Assembly (NCBI RefSeq): GCF_000189635.1 | Contig: NW_002476209.1 | Span: forward strand, 310,001 to 374,000 | Length of the DNA stretch: 64,000 nt | Source: Tetrahymena thermophila SB210 | Lineage: Eukaryota; Ciliophora; Oligohymenophorea; Hymenostomatida; Tetrahymenidae | Direction: 5' to 3' | Shown: positions 24,971 through 37,097 of the stretch, in pieces | How positions within the stretch are numbered: the first letter of the stretch is position 1 | Layout of the letters: each line of letters begins with the position of its first letter | Translations under genes and position numbers: made by a program | The notes under the pieces: generated by a model | Told to the model about the DNA's origin: nothing | The model's input: the letters and a program-made list of their open reading frames with translations, nothing else | Database searches by the model: none

Positions 24971-26788
24971 TCACTATTATTTAGCAAGTCCGCTCTCCAT
25001 CATAGCCTAAAGACGTTTTGAATCTATAAGCGCATCTTCCTCATCATTCTTTCTTTCAACTTCAAAAACTTATCTTAAGAGGGAATTTTTAAATTTCTAA
25101 TCTAATGGATTTTAAGGCTAATCAATTTTGTTTAGTTCTTCATAATATTCTAAAGCCTTTTAAATTCTAAGATTTTCATTCTCATCTAATTTATCAAGAA
25201 TTTCTAAATGGTTTATGTCTTGTTCAGACGGGAACAACCTTCTTCCAATGAAATCAAGAGAGGCATATTATTTGTCAGTTAAAAGCATTTAAATAGCAGT
25301 TTTTAACTTCAAAATTTCTAAATGAACTTAATGTGCATTCATCATACTCCATGACTTTTCTAGGGCTTTTTTAAATCCTTTAACTTAAGGATCAGGTTCA
25401 TCATCTTTTATCCTTTTGCAGTCAGTGTAATAATGCTTCATACTATAATCATAAAAATGATATTATTATTTAAAATTATATTTTCTAAAAAAATATAACT
25501 TACATTTTAAAATCATAAAGGTCAAACAATCTATTTTTAACTTTGAGTCTTTGCTTGATTTATTCTTCAGTGCTAGTTTAGTCTGCTTAAACTTAATTAT
25601 TTGCAAATAAGGTTTTATTGTTTTTCTTTTTCTTTTTCTATTCTATAAATTGATCAATTTCTAAAGCTGATTTCTTGTAATAATTATTCATAATTACTTC
25701 AATACTTTCTTCAACATTTTTATTTTCACTTCCCATCTTAGCTATTATACCAGCTATTAATAGAGTACTGAATATGGACTAGAACTAAGCTAAAACAATT
25801 GAAATTTTTGGATATGACACTATCTGCTTGAAAAGTTAATCATTTAAGGAAATTTATGATAATCTGATAAGATTAGCTCCGTTTGTCCATTTTTAAAATC
25901 TTACTTTAGATGAAGCTTGAGTAAGATATGATTAAGTTTTTCTGAAGTCGCTAATATAAGTATATGTTTTCCATGAAGACAAGAGGAATCCATCATCAAC
26001 TTTCGATTGTGATTGTGTAGCCTAATTTTATTATATAGAAGTTTGATAAATAAAGATAAGGAGATAAAAATTAAGAAAAAAATTACATCATATTAATCCT
26101 AAACAAACAAAGCTGGGTCAATCACAATAGTCTCTCTAGTTAATACTAATTCTAGTTTTTAATCATCAGTAAAGAATCTTTGATAAATAAAAGCGAATTC
26201 CATGTAATAATTTGGATCATTAACAATACTACCAGGACTTTAGCCATTTTTAATGAATAGTGCAAAATTAAATACTATATTTGCAGATGGATCACCTTAA
26301 TTAGTTTTCAATTCAATAGTAGGAACTTCTGAAGTATCAATACAATAATAGCTTGCAAGATTTTGGAAACCAGGAAGGACATCTTCACATTTTTTAATAG
26401 AAAAGTAGCTAGCGGTGTTAAAAGTATCACCATTATTGTCTAAATACATATAAACTTCGAAATACTCTTTCCAAGTCGTGATAATTGTTCCACCAGATCT
26501 AAAGCAAAATGCAAAAGGAGAATAATTTAATGTCTATGTTGTTAAACCAGATTGGTTTTCTTATAAAGTTGTAATTGAGGGAGTATAAGAGCCACTGAAA
26601 AACAAGTATAAGATATAAATTAAATAAGCTAAGGAAAGACCTACGATACAAATGCTGAGTAAACCTCCTATTGATGTCTTTTTAGTTTTTTAATTATAAT
26701 CTACTCTATGATAATATGGTTAACTAAACATATCAAATTTTCTCAAGAAAAGCATTCCTTGTATACTCTATAGATACTACTCTATCAT
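24971..26788 (-). CDS. Two-transmembrane ciliate protein
   Basis: 563 aa from exons split by introns 26022-26086 and 25443-25503 (sum 1,692 nt). The first ATG after an in-frame TGA is 26788-26786. Membrane segment 1 at about residues 36-58 (GGLLSICIVGLSLAYLIYIL) is followed by a large domain of ~270 residues with Cys residues (FAFCFRSGG; KKCEDVLPGF; SYYCIDTSE), then segment 2 (IFSTLLIAGIIAKM). A charged, probably helical cytosolic tail follows with Glu/Lys clusters. Arrangement suggests an exposed or luminal loop between two membrane passes. It resembles a family of transmembrane proteins annotated only in ciliates; no enzymatic motif is visible. Confidence 0.75.
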
Positions 26789-27518
26789 TTTCCTTTTTTA
26801 TATTCACCTTAATCAACTAAAATTTACCTTTCTTTAATGATATATTTTTTTTAATTTTTAGTTTCAATATAATTTTTAGTTATTTATTATACAATATAAA
26901 CAGGTTTCAAATTTAATTACTCTAAAAAATTTTACTTGCAATTTTTTTCACAACAAAAGAGAGCAATAACTTGTTTAGCATTTGCCTTATTTTTCTATTT
27001 TATGATAAGTTATGTAACAAAAGGAAAATAGTAAAAAATAAAATTTATACCAACACTTTACTGTAAAATTTTATTTATTTGAAGCAGAAATTAAAATTTT
27101 CTTTGAAAAAAAACATTTTATTATTTGCTTTTTAGTTTTTTGAAGTAATTATTATCTAAATGGTTCTGGAAAAAATATAATTTTAATTCATAAAATTTTC
27201 AAAATTCTTAGAAAATATTTGATAATGAAATAAATTGAGGTAAATTTAATATGAAAAATTGGGAAAAAAAGTAGAGTGGTATTTGATCTTTATTACAAAG
27301 CAGATTCAAGCATAGAAACAAATAATTTTGAAATTGCGTTATTATTTAATTTCGATTTTAATTTTAATAAAATAGCTCGAATTATATAAATAAGTATTAT
27401 TTTGTCCGACGATTATTATTTAAACAATATTTTCCATTATACAAAAGGATTTATCTTTAAAAAATAATTTAATTTATCTGAGTAATATAAAATTTTAGTG
27501 TAATATCATTTATTTTTT
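26789..27518. other. AT-rich intergenic spacer
   Basis: Between the start of the two-TM gene and the stop of the PAS/histidine-kinase-like gene (both minus strand). No coding signal or repeat beyond A/T homopolymers. Confidence 0.6.
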
Positions 27519-30500
27519 TCATATTTGGTGTTAATTAATTGAGCTTATTGTATGTATTTTATTCTTTTTTACAGTTTCATTCACTTAATTTTTTTATTCT
27601 TTATATTATTTATTGTAATAGTCATCATAGCTGTTTCCAACGCTGTTTGAAACGCTGGATTCAGATAAATTTTCTAAATTTGTACTTGATTTTGATTTTT
27701 TTTGTATAAACTATATCAATTACTTTTTAGGTACTAGTCTTTATTTCGATTAAGGAGTTGTAGTGATTCTATTAAATAAAGTCTTCATCGCAGAGTTTAT
27801 ATCTGGGGATTTTGAATTATACATATCTTCAGATTGATCAATATTTGTAATTTAATCAGGTGAGTTTGAGTACAATTGCTAAGAATCTCTGACACTATTC
27901 AAATTAAATATAGAATTTTATAGATTTATTTGTGGTTGTCTTAAAGAAAGGTCAATAGGTGCTGCATCATGATTATTTCCAAAATTTTCATTACTTTCTC
28001 CATAGAGTCTTTCACTATCTCCTAATTATTTGTTCGGAAAATGAATAGCTTAATCTTAAATTTCATATTACTGATCAGAATTTATTTATTTGATTTGAGT
28101 TAGATGCTTTTGAAATGAGTTTAAATTAATTGAATTGCTTAAAGTTTTTGTCTTTTTGGATCGCTGGCGGAACTACCTATATTGCCTTTAGCCACTATTT
28201 AAATTGGTATACATTTAATTTATAGAATTTCTTGTAGCAGTTAATGGAGGTGTTGTAAATAATTAAAATGAACAAATTTGTGATTAAGACATTTAAGAAA
28301 AATCTCTATTCTCTATTATTTCTAAATCTTTAAAAAGATCAAATGAAATTTCAATAATCTTCCCATCAGCAACTTAAGAGCTTATTTTATAAGGCCCTAT
28401 AAGCTATACGTACAAATTTATTATTCTTTTGCATATATGATTAATTCTAATATCACGAATTCCATTTAGATACTTAAGCAAGTCATCAGCTGATGGCATA
28501 AAAGGCGCATCTTAACAATTAAGTATGAGCTTTAGTTTGTAAAATTCAAAGAATTAATTTGATTCTTCAGTGCAAATAAGTTCAATTGGCGAAAAATCAA
28601 TTTATGATTCTTTAATATTGCTCTTATCGCCGAATGATGGTTTCTTTACAATTAATATCTTATACCAAGTAATCATATTAGTAACTAAAGCTATTAAGAT
28701 TTATCTTACTTTTTGAATATCATTATTTACATTAAATTGATCATCTACTGCGTTAAGTACCGAATTTCCGCTATTAATATCCTCAAATAATTTCCCCATC
28801 TGATTATTAGAATTTTAAGTATTTTCTTTGGAAAAAGAGACATTACTTGAGTTTTGATTTTAAATATACAACGAAGGTATTTATTAAATATTTTAATTTG
28901 TTTCAGTGAAATTATTTTTCCATTTAGCAAACAGTGAATCCTTTTGGGGTTTTTGTTAATAATTATTAGCAGACATGAGCTTGTTACTGCTATTATTTTG
29001 CATAGAGTTTTAATTTTACAATAGTTCACCTTTAAATATCACTTATATTTAAAATATATCTTCAATTTCTTTTAATAAAGATTTGAGATTAAACGTAGAC
29101 TTTCTAATCCTATTTGTTTTACTTTCTTCGCGTTTAACCAAATATTCCTACTAATAGTCCATTAAATTGATTTATGATAGCAACGGAACCTTTTATTAAA
29201 TGTAATAAAAATTAAATTAATAATTAATTACTTAAAAAAACATTATCAAAAGGCAGAAAAAAAGTATTGATATTTTTTTCTTAGCATTATTGAAAAAGTT
29301 AACTCAAAACCCTTTATTTTACATTAGAAAACCTAATAAAAAGAGAGCTTCTAAACTAGTTTGATGTAAATAAAAATTACCATTTAGGATGGGTGTATCG
29401 ATTTGCATATTTTTATTGTTTCAATAGCTTACATTTTCATTTAAATCAAACTTTACTAATATATCGTTATTTAATTATTTATACTTGTTTTAATATCCTC
29501 TATTTCTCTCTTATCTGTTAAATTCTCTAAAGTTACTCCTAAATATGGTCTCTCCATCAAGATAAGCCTTACTTTTATTTTGAAATATGTCTTTTTATTA
29601 GATGACTCATCTTAATAAAATCCTTAGAGAGTATCAATTTTGTTCAACAATTTTAATTATTCCAGAATATCGTTTTGATTCTTTTTTATTGGTGATTAAT
29701 CTAAATTTTCTGAACTTCTTTTTTAATTATTTATAGCTAAATTTAATTTATTTAGTGCAGCAAAACTTGCATTTTCTACAAAGGAAGCTTTTGATTTTTT
29801 TGTTTAGACATTATATACATTTGAGAGCTATTTTCTATTATTTCTATTGTAGAAAGGAGATTCAGATTATTATGCTTGAATATTTTAATTAGCTTGCATG
29901 TTATTTACATTACATGTTTTAATATAGTCTAAAGTAGATCTCTACAAATTATTTTATTCATTTGAATGCCTTGAATATTTATTGTTTATTTGTTATTTAT
30001 TTTATAAAATATCATTTATCATCCAATGTTTTTACATTAGATAATCTTTTAAAGATGCATCCTTTTTTAAAAAATTTTCTTTTAGATCTGAATTTGGTAG
30101 ATCGATCTTTATTTAGCTTACATATCCTTTTAAATTGTTTGAATCTCCTACTATCTTAGATAAGGCTTGATTGTAATCTATTTAGATTAAGAAAAAAATA
30201 CAATTAAAAATACAAAAAAACTGATTAATCGAAGTAAACTATTTGTTTCGACCAATTAAATAAAATAAGCTAATAATTAGTTCATTAAACATTATAAAAT
30301 TAAAATTATTTATCATAGGCGTACATACATTAATTTTAAATTATTTTTTAAATTTAAAAACATAAAATACCTATTATCTAGAAATCGCTCGTAATTGGAT
30401 CCAAATATGACATGAAAAAACCTAAGCTGAAATTGGTGTTAATAAACGACTGAAGTTCATTTAGTGATAATTAAATCAATGACAAGCCTTTTAACTTTTT

Positions 30501-31247
30501 TATAAGATGATATTTGACTCCCAAAAATATTGCATGAACCAATAAAAAGTTGTAAATAGAATCAAACTCAATTTTATCAATATCAATTATCGAAATGATA
30601 AATAACTCTACTTAAACAAGTAAATCTAATAAAAATTAGCCTGTGCCTATTAGAAGCATGCAAATACATATCTGTTATAATTATTAAAAATAATAAGGTA
30701 TCCTTTTAACATTTAAAATTTCTCAAATGAGGTTCCTAAAACTCGTTTAATTAATTCATTTTTAATAAAAAATACTGATTAATTTAGTTATAAAAAGTAC
30801 TTGTCCAATTTGCATGGATTGATTTTTAGTCATATCTATATTTTTTAAGTACTTTAAGTGATAACCACAGACTGCTATTAGAGTAAGTTATGATATGAAG
30901 ATCAAATAAGTGTAATATTTTTTAAAAAACGCTAATGCCAAGATAAGCAAAATAGTAAGCGCTAAAAAAGCCACAGTTGCTATACTTTATTCATATATTA
31001 ATTAATAAATAGATAACGAACCAAGCAAAGTAGCAGCTATAAAAAGAAATAATTTTTTTTCCTGTTTTAATGAACAAACAAAATATAAAATAAAATGTTA
31101 TATAAAAAATATGATAATAAATATTACTTCAAGAATTTTTTAATCTAAAAATAGTGTTTCATGAATAGGAGATTTAAATTATAGATTCCATTTATTTATT
31201 CCATTATCAATCTAATGATTTGAAACTTAGCTCTTTCTTTTTTGCAT
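27519..31247 (-). CDS. Polytopic PAS / degenerate histidine-kinase-like protein
   Basis: ATG 31247-31245, TGA 27521-27519; five or more introns. The N-terminus has at least four membrane helices (EVIFIIIFFIQHFILYFVC; LFLFIAATLLGSLSIY; FLALTILLILALAFF; LIFISQLTLIAVCGYH) and probably more after an intron at about 30.8 kb. Next comes a PAS-like segment (FSLGFFMSYLDPITSDFQII), a linker, a second PAS-like segment (FKIKVRLILMERPYLGVTLENLTDKREIEDI), and then a region like that after the H-box of ciliate histidine kinases (FNLKSLLKEIEDIF). A stretch resembling the N-box of HATPase_c follows (VRQILIALVTNMI), as does a closing VADGKIIEISFDLF. A convincing H-box and the glycine-rich G boxes are missing, so it may bind ligand or partner without phosphotransfer. 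The C-tail is Ser/Gln-rich. Intron structure between 29.1 and 29.4 kb is unresolved. Confidence 0.6.
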
Positions 31248-32191
31248 TTTGTTTTTATATAAAGTTATTTTAGCTAATTTTTTTATTAACTTTTTTTTTC
31301 AACCAATGTTAATTATCTAGCTTTGTAAATTTGATATTTTTTATTTTATTAAAGTACATTTATTTTTTTAAAATAATGTAAAATGTTCTTTTAATAAATG
31401 TAACATAATTAGCATAATATTTAAATAAAACTATGAAAATATTTGTTATTTGATATTGAATATTCAATTTAACAATATTTACATTCTGAATAATCTAAAT
31501 ATATCATATCATCTTAATAAATTCAATTAAGTAAACAGAAAGGAGAAATAAATTTATAGATCAATTATGTTTTTTTATATTAAATTTATCTTATTTCATT
31601 AATAATTTAAAAACAATAGGTTTCATCCATAATAAAAGATTGTTTTTCTATAATTTTAGTCTTAATTTACTTACTGAATCAACAAACAAATTTTTAGTAT
31701 TTTATGCTTTAAAAAATAAATGAAAGATAGAAAGATAATTAACTTAATTAGCATAATTTTATAAATATTTAAATTATTAAATTCTGATTTTAATAATTCA
31801 AGTCAAAAAATAATTCTAATCATATTAATTTTTTTTTAATTTAAAGTTTAAAAAAGTATTTAAACTTAAAGGATATATGAATTTTTATATTATATCTAAG
31901 TTGATTTACTGTTTAAAAGTATATAATAGAGTAAAATGCCATTTCGATTTTCAATAAGCGAAGTTTAATGTTTTGATTTAATTAAGATAATAAATAGAAA
32001 TACTGTTTTATTTTTTTTTTTTGTATTTTTGCAAAAACGAAAAACCTAAATATATATTTTTATTTTAATACTTTATGATAATATAAAATTTTTTGGCTAA
32101 AATATTTATTAAAATTTGTTAAATTATTTTATTTTTAAAATTGATTAATTTTATTTTGTTTAATAATGTTGAAAAATCATATTTAAGTTTC
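31248..32191. other. AT-rich intergenic spacer
   Basis: Separates the PAS/kinase-like gene from the first XKR-LRR gene. Nothing but A/T-rich sequence seen. Confidence 0.6.
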
Positions 32192-35100
32192 TCATATAAT
32201 TAATGAAGGATTAGTTATCTTTTTTGCCTTTACGAGAGATTACCTAAGCAGATTTTTCATACTTTCATCAATATTATTATTTGAGAAGTCAACAATAAAG
32301 GTTTCTAACTTTTTGAATGTTTACAACTAATATGAGATAGCTTCTATTGACTAGTTTGTAATTTAGGTCTCCTAGCAAGTATATTATATTTCTTCTAGAG
32401 TTTTTAGCTCAGAAAATACGAAGTTAATTGCTAGGAAACAGTCATCGTCAAATTTTTTATTTTTGCTAAAATCTAAGCACAAAATTTTAAGATTTACTAA
32501 AAATATAAGCCCTTACTTTAGCTCCAAAATAGAGTTGTAATCAAAATCACAGCGACTCAAATTTATCTAAAGTGATAGGATTCTTTGCTAATCCATCAAT
32601 ATTTCTTTAATATTTGGTAAAAAGTTTAAGTTACTATTTCCTTCTAAGTTCAAGATCAACTCAAGTAAATTGTTGTTTTTATTTAAGAAATTAAGAAAAG
32701 GGTAAAGCTAAGATTATATTTCATTATGACATAAATCAAGATTTAGTTTCTATATAGTAGATGGGAATGTTTCAAAAGAAGAAACAAAATTAGAAAATCC
32801 ATCTTTTGTAAATTGGTTATACCATAAAGTTAAGTGCAATTCTCTCAGGTAACAAAGACTAGAGAAATCAAATTTATGAACATTAGCTAATGAGATACCT
32901 TTAATAATTAGATCAATATATTCAAGAGATTATATTTTGGAAATATTATCAAGAATTAGTTCTATTCCTTTTTAATTAACTCTATTTTTGGTTAAATTGA
33001 TAACAAACTTTTAAAGTTAAATATCAGATCTATTATTTTAATTTTCTTATTTAGATATTAGCATTTCAAAATACTTGCAAAGCTATTAAGCACCTTCTTA
33101 ATAAATTTGACATCCATTAAGATTTAGTTCTAAACATTTTAAAGACTTCTTTTTTTTGGTAAATACATTTATAAAATCCTTAAACCCTATCTTCGTAAGT
33201 CTATTACCTTCAAAATTGATATTAACTGTTTCTAACTTAGGTAACTAAATGAGGCTCTAAGAAATAATACTCCCAATATTATCTCCAAGATTATTATTCA
33301 GAAGATTTATAGAAATATTCTTAATAAAGTTTTATGAGCTGAGATAATGAAATAAGGCTTAAAGTTCACTTTCGCATAAACTATATTTTGATTAAGGATT
33401 TTCTTGTGAAAAATTTAAGTTAATAGTGTGCAAATATAGTTTCCATTACTCTTTGATTTATTTGTTGATCAGAATATTTACCCCAATTACATTAAAGAAA
33501 AAGTTTTCATTCTAAATATATAAATATCCCTTTCATATAGATAAAAAATATTTTTATAGGCATATTAAAATGTAGTTATTTGTGTGTTACTTTATTTGGC
33601 TAAGCATCGAATCGGTAACCTTTACTGCAAATCACTCCATTTTTAGAACAAGAAAATTAATGATTTTATATTGATTAATTATTTAAAAGAGCTTTTTTTA
33701 TCATATTCTCTCCTGCTGCACTTAATTCCTTGCAATTCAATTGAAATTTCTGCAAATTAATCCTAATAAATTAATTGAAAAGTATATTTATTTATTTCTT
33801 TATTTTTTATTAATTTATTTATTTATATTATTTAAAAATTAAAACTTCTTTTTTTACCAATCCATAATTTATTATGATAGAATTTAAGCCTCGTCATCAA
33901 GAATGGTTTTTTCAGGAATATTCACACTAAATATAATTTTATCATTTTTATTATAACCAATAATCATTTCTTATAATTTATCAAGAAATAAAAATTAATT
34001 TTCTTCAAGTTCTATTTATGAAGGGTACCATAAAAAAGCTAGATCAGTTTCAAATAAAACAGATATTATTTAGTTTTAATTGTTAGTCATCCACTCATTA
34101 ATAGATAAGTAAATTATTTATATTTATTCTTGCTTTAATAAGTTTTAGTAAAAAGATAATTAAATGTTTCTTAAGAAGGGCATGCTTGATAAAAAATTTT
34201 TCACAATTTCCTCAAGTCCTTCTCCAAAATAGTTATTGTTAAACTTAATGACAAGTTTTTATAAATTTTTAAATTTAGGAAGTGATTGCTTCATGTGTTT
34301 TTGCAAATTAGCAGCAATAAATGTGTGGTTACTTAAATTGTACTACATGCATTTAACTTCATCACAAGCCTATTGTCTGAGCATATTTAATTTTTTTATT
34401 TGATTCTAACTATTAATTTTTAAAATCTTCATCATAGGAAATAGCTTTCCAAATCCTAATTAATTTAATAAAATAATAATTTCATTTTAAAATAATTTTT
34501 AAATAAACTTTACCAAAAAATTAATTTTATTTTAGTTAGTCATTTTCTTAGTAGTCTTCAAGTAATTGTTATCTTTATTACATCTGTAAATCATTTTCAT
34601 TAATATTTTTTTATTTTTTAATAAGATTTTTAGTTGATTATAAGTCTTTTTTTTGCATATTACTTAAATACTATAAGGTTTTGTAATAAATCTTGATATT
34701 ATCATTGTATAATATTCCCATTAACTGAATTCCGTGGGTTAAAATTGTAAACAAAGATATTAGGAAAGAAAGCAATATAAAATAATCTATATTATTCGAT
34801 GAAGTCTTCCATCGATTGTTTAAGTTGTTATTCAAATACTTTACAATAGTCATTGGTAGAGCCTAATTTAAATAAAACAAATATTTTAAATAATTTATAA
34901 TGATAGACATTTAGAATATCTTATATTTAAAATAGCAATAGATAATTTTTAGAATTTAAAGACTTGTTATTAAATTATTCTATCTGTAATTAAAATAATG
35001 TAAAATCAATTATTTACTCCAAATATAGCCTTAACAATATCTGTAATCAAGATAAATTATTGTAAGTTTTTGTCTATTAGCAAAGTATCTATAGTAGGGA

Positions 35101-36339
35101 GCAAATTAGCGTCTAAAGTCACATCGATTTATGAAAAACCAAATTTATTGACACTTTCTTCCTACTACTAGGTTAATTAATAAGTAGAATCATAATTACT
35201 TTTTATAGAGTTTGGAGTATTTTTTAAATAGTTTTCTTCAGCCACAGACTATCCATTTATAATTTATGTATTTTTTTAAAATCTATCATTACATAACTGA
35301 ATAGTTATTAGATTTTGAAGTTTTTTTAATGGTAAATTTTAATTAGATTCAAAATTATTATTGGTATTATCAATCTAATGAATTCCACTAAATATTTTAA
35401 AGGTTAATTTAATCTTAATTTATTTTTAAATTAATTACCTTTATTTCTAGTACTATGATATTTGTGAGTTATTTGTTTAAGATATGGTCTGCATAAAATT
35501 TTTTGTTTTTAGCTGATTCCTCTTTGAATTTTAGAACATTTTTTTCAAAATATTCATTGAATTTTTATTTTCTTATATCAGATTATCATCAGCTTCTATA
35601 ATTTTTTTTATTTCAAATAAATTTTCATTTAATAATAAAAATGCTAATTACTTTGTTCTAATTAATCTTGATTGTTTGATATGCGGTTATTATTGCTTAT
35701 TTATTTAAGATTACTTTATTTTCCAATCACCTCAATTTAATCTTTATGAAAATCTAAAATTTGTTAGTTATTTAATTGTGCTTACTGCAAGTTAGATGAC
35801 TCTTTCTAAAGTGACTTTTCTTTTTATTTTAAATTTTTTTTATTTGCTTCTTTTTCGTCTTAGAATTCTAAATACGAAGATATGTTCCTCATTAAATCAG
35901 CTGTAAGAACTGCTTGATATTTTAAGTAAGTATACCCAAAAAGAAATACAGGAAAGACTTTTGTTTCTTACAAAAGTGCAACAAATATTGTATAAGGCAG
36001 TAGCATAAGTATTGATTTTAATATTGTAAAGTAATAAATAACTAAACAATATAAATAATTGCATATATACTAAAATAAACTTTTAGAGTTTTTAACCCTT
36101 TCATCTTCTTGCGGTTCAGGAATTTTCATTTTTATTTCAGATAATAATATTCCCCAAGCAAGTACTTGTATTAAAGGACTCAATAGGATAAAAAAAGCCA
36201 TAATATCTTTGATGTAAGTAATCTTAAAATCTTCAGTATAGTAATAAATGATATCGCTAATTAATCCAAATATACCTATAGCCACTTTAACAGCGAATAG
36301 TGATATCCTTAAATAGCTTTTAGTTTATTTAAATCCCAT
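32192..36339 (-). CDS. XK-related-like membrane domain fused to leucine-rich repeats (copy A)
   Basis: ATG 36339-36337, TGA 32194-32192. The N-terminal membrane domain begins VKVAIGIFGLISDIIYYY, FFILLSPLIQVLAWGILL and VFLFGYTYLKYQAVLTADLM. After a polar Gln-rich linker comes LDANLLPTIDTLL, FILITDIVKAIFG and ALPMTIVKYL ... LLSFLISLFTILTHGI. The 'D(v/i)...(e/a)..P...(v/i)..' layout plus a following helix resembles XK-related scramblases, but identity is low. From about 34.5 kb the product is ribonuclease-inhibitor-type LRRs: LQKLVIKFNNNYFGEGLEEI, LETVNINFEGNRLTKIGF, LKCLELNLNGCQI, LRELHLTLWYNQFTKDGF and IQKLNLDLCHNEI. Several introns; one near 33.8 kb joins MDW to INLQKF. It is a tandem paralogue of the next gene, with matching domain order and intron position. 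Confidence 0.7.
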
Positions 36340-37097
36340 CTATTAAGCAAACTTAAAATAAAAATACTATATTAATTAATTTTCTTAAGTAACTATTATC
36401 CAGGAATTTGTTTTAATTTTTACTTAATTGAATCTAGAAAATTAATATTATTTGTAATCAAATAAATTTCAAATAAATTACAAATAATTAATATTATTAA
36501 TAGTAATCATCTTCTTTTCAATTTTAGAGATAAAAAATCATTTAAATAGTACTTTTACAGCTATAACTAAATCAATGGCTACTAGATTTAAAGAAAATAA
36601 AAAATTTTGATGCAAATATTCAAAAATATTAACAGTCATTTTCTAAAACTGAAGTTTGTTAGCATAAAATAAATAATCTATTTCTCCTTTTATTTATAAA
36701 TATTATCTATTTTCTTACACATTAATAATTACATAAATTCAATTAATAATTTATTGATTAATCAAAAATATTTATACATATTTATGCATTAAAAGAAGTG
36801 TTAATTTTTTTAAATTGTAAGATACACACAAAAAATATAAAAATGAATGAATAAAATTTTGTAATAAGTAAAATTTTTGTTTTTTTTTTTGATTTGGTTT
36901 CTTAAAATTTTAAATAAATTTGAATTAATTATTATGTACAATTTTTCTATTTGAGATTATGAGAAAATATTTATTTTATTTATTTTTTAAAAAAATTTTT
37001 CATCAGAAAAAAATAACATTTGTTATTCAAATTAGAAAAACTATCTTTTCTATTCTAGATAAATTTTTTAAAGTCTAATTAGTAATTTTATTTGCGA
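36340..37097. other. Spacer between the tandem XKR-LRR genes
   Basis: AT-rich 0.76 kb separating the start of copy A and the stop of copy B. No coding or structural feature recognised. Confidence 0.6.
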
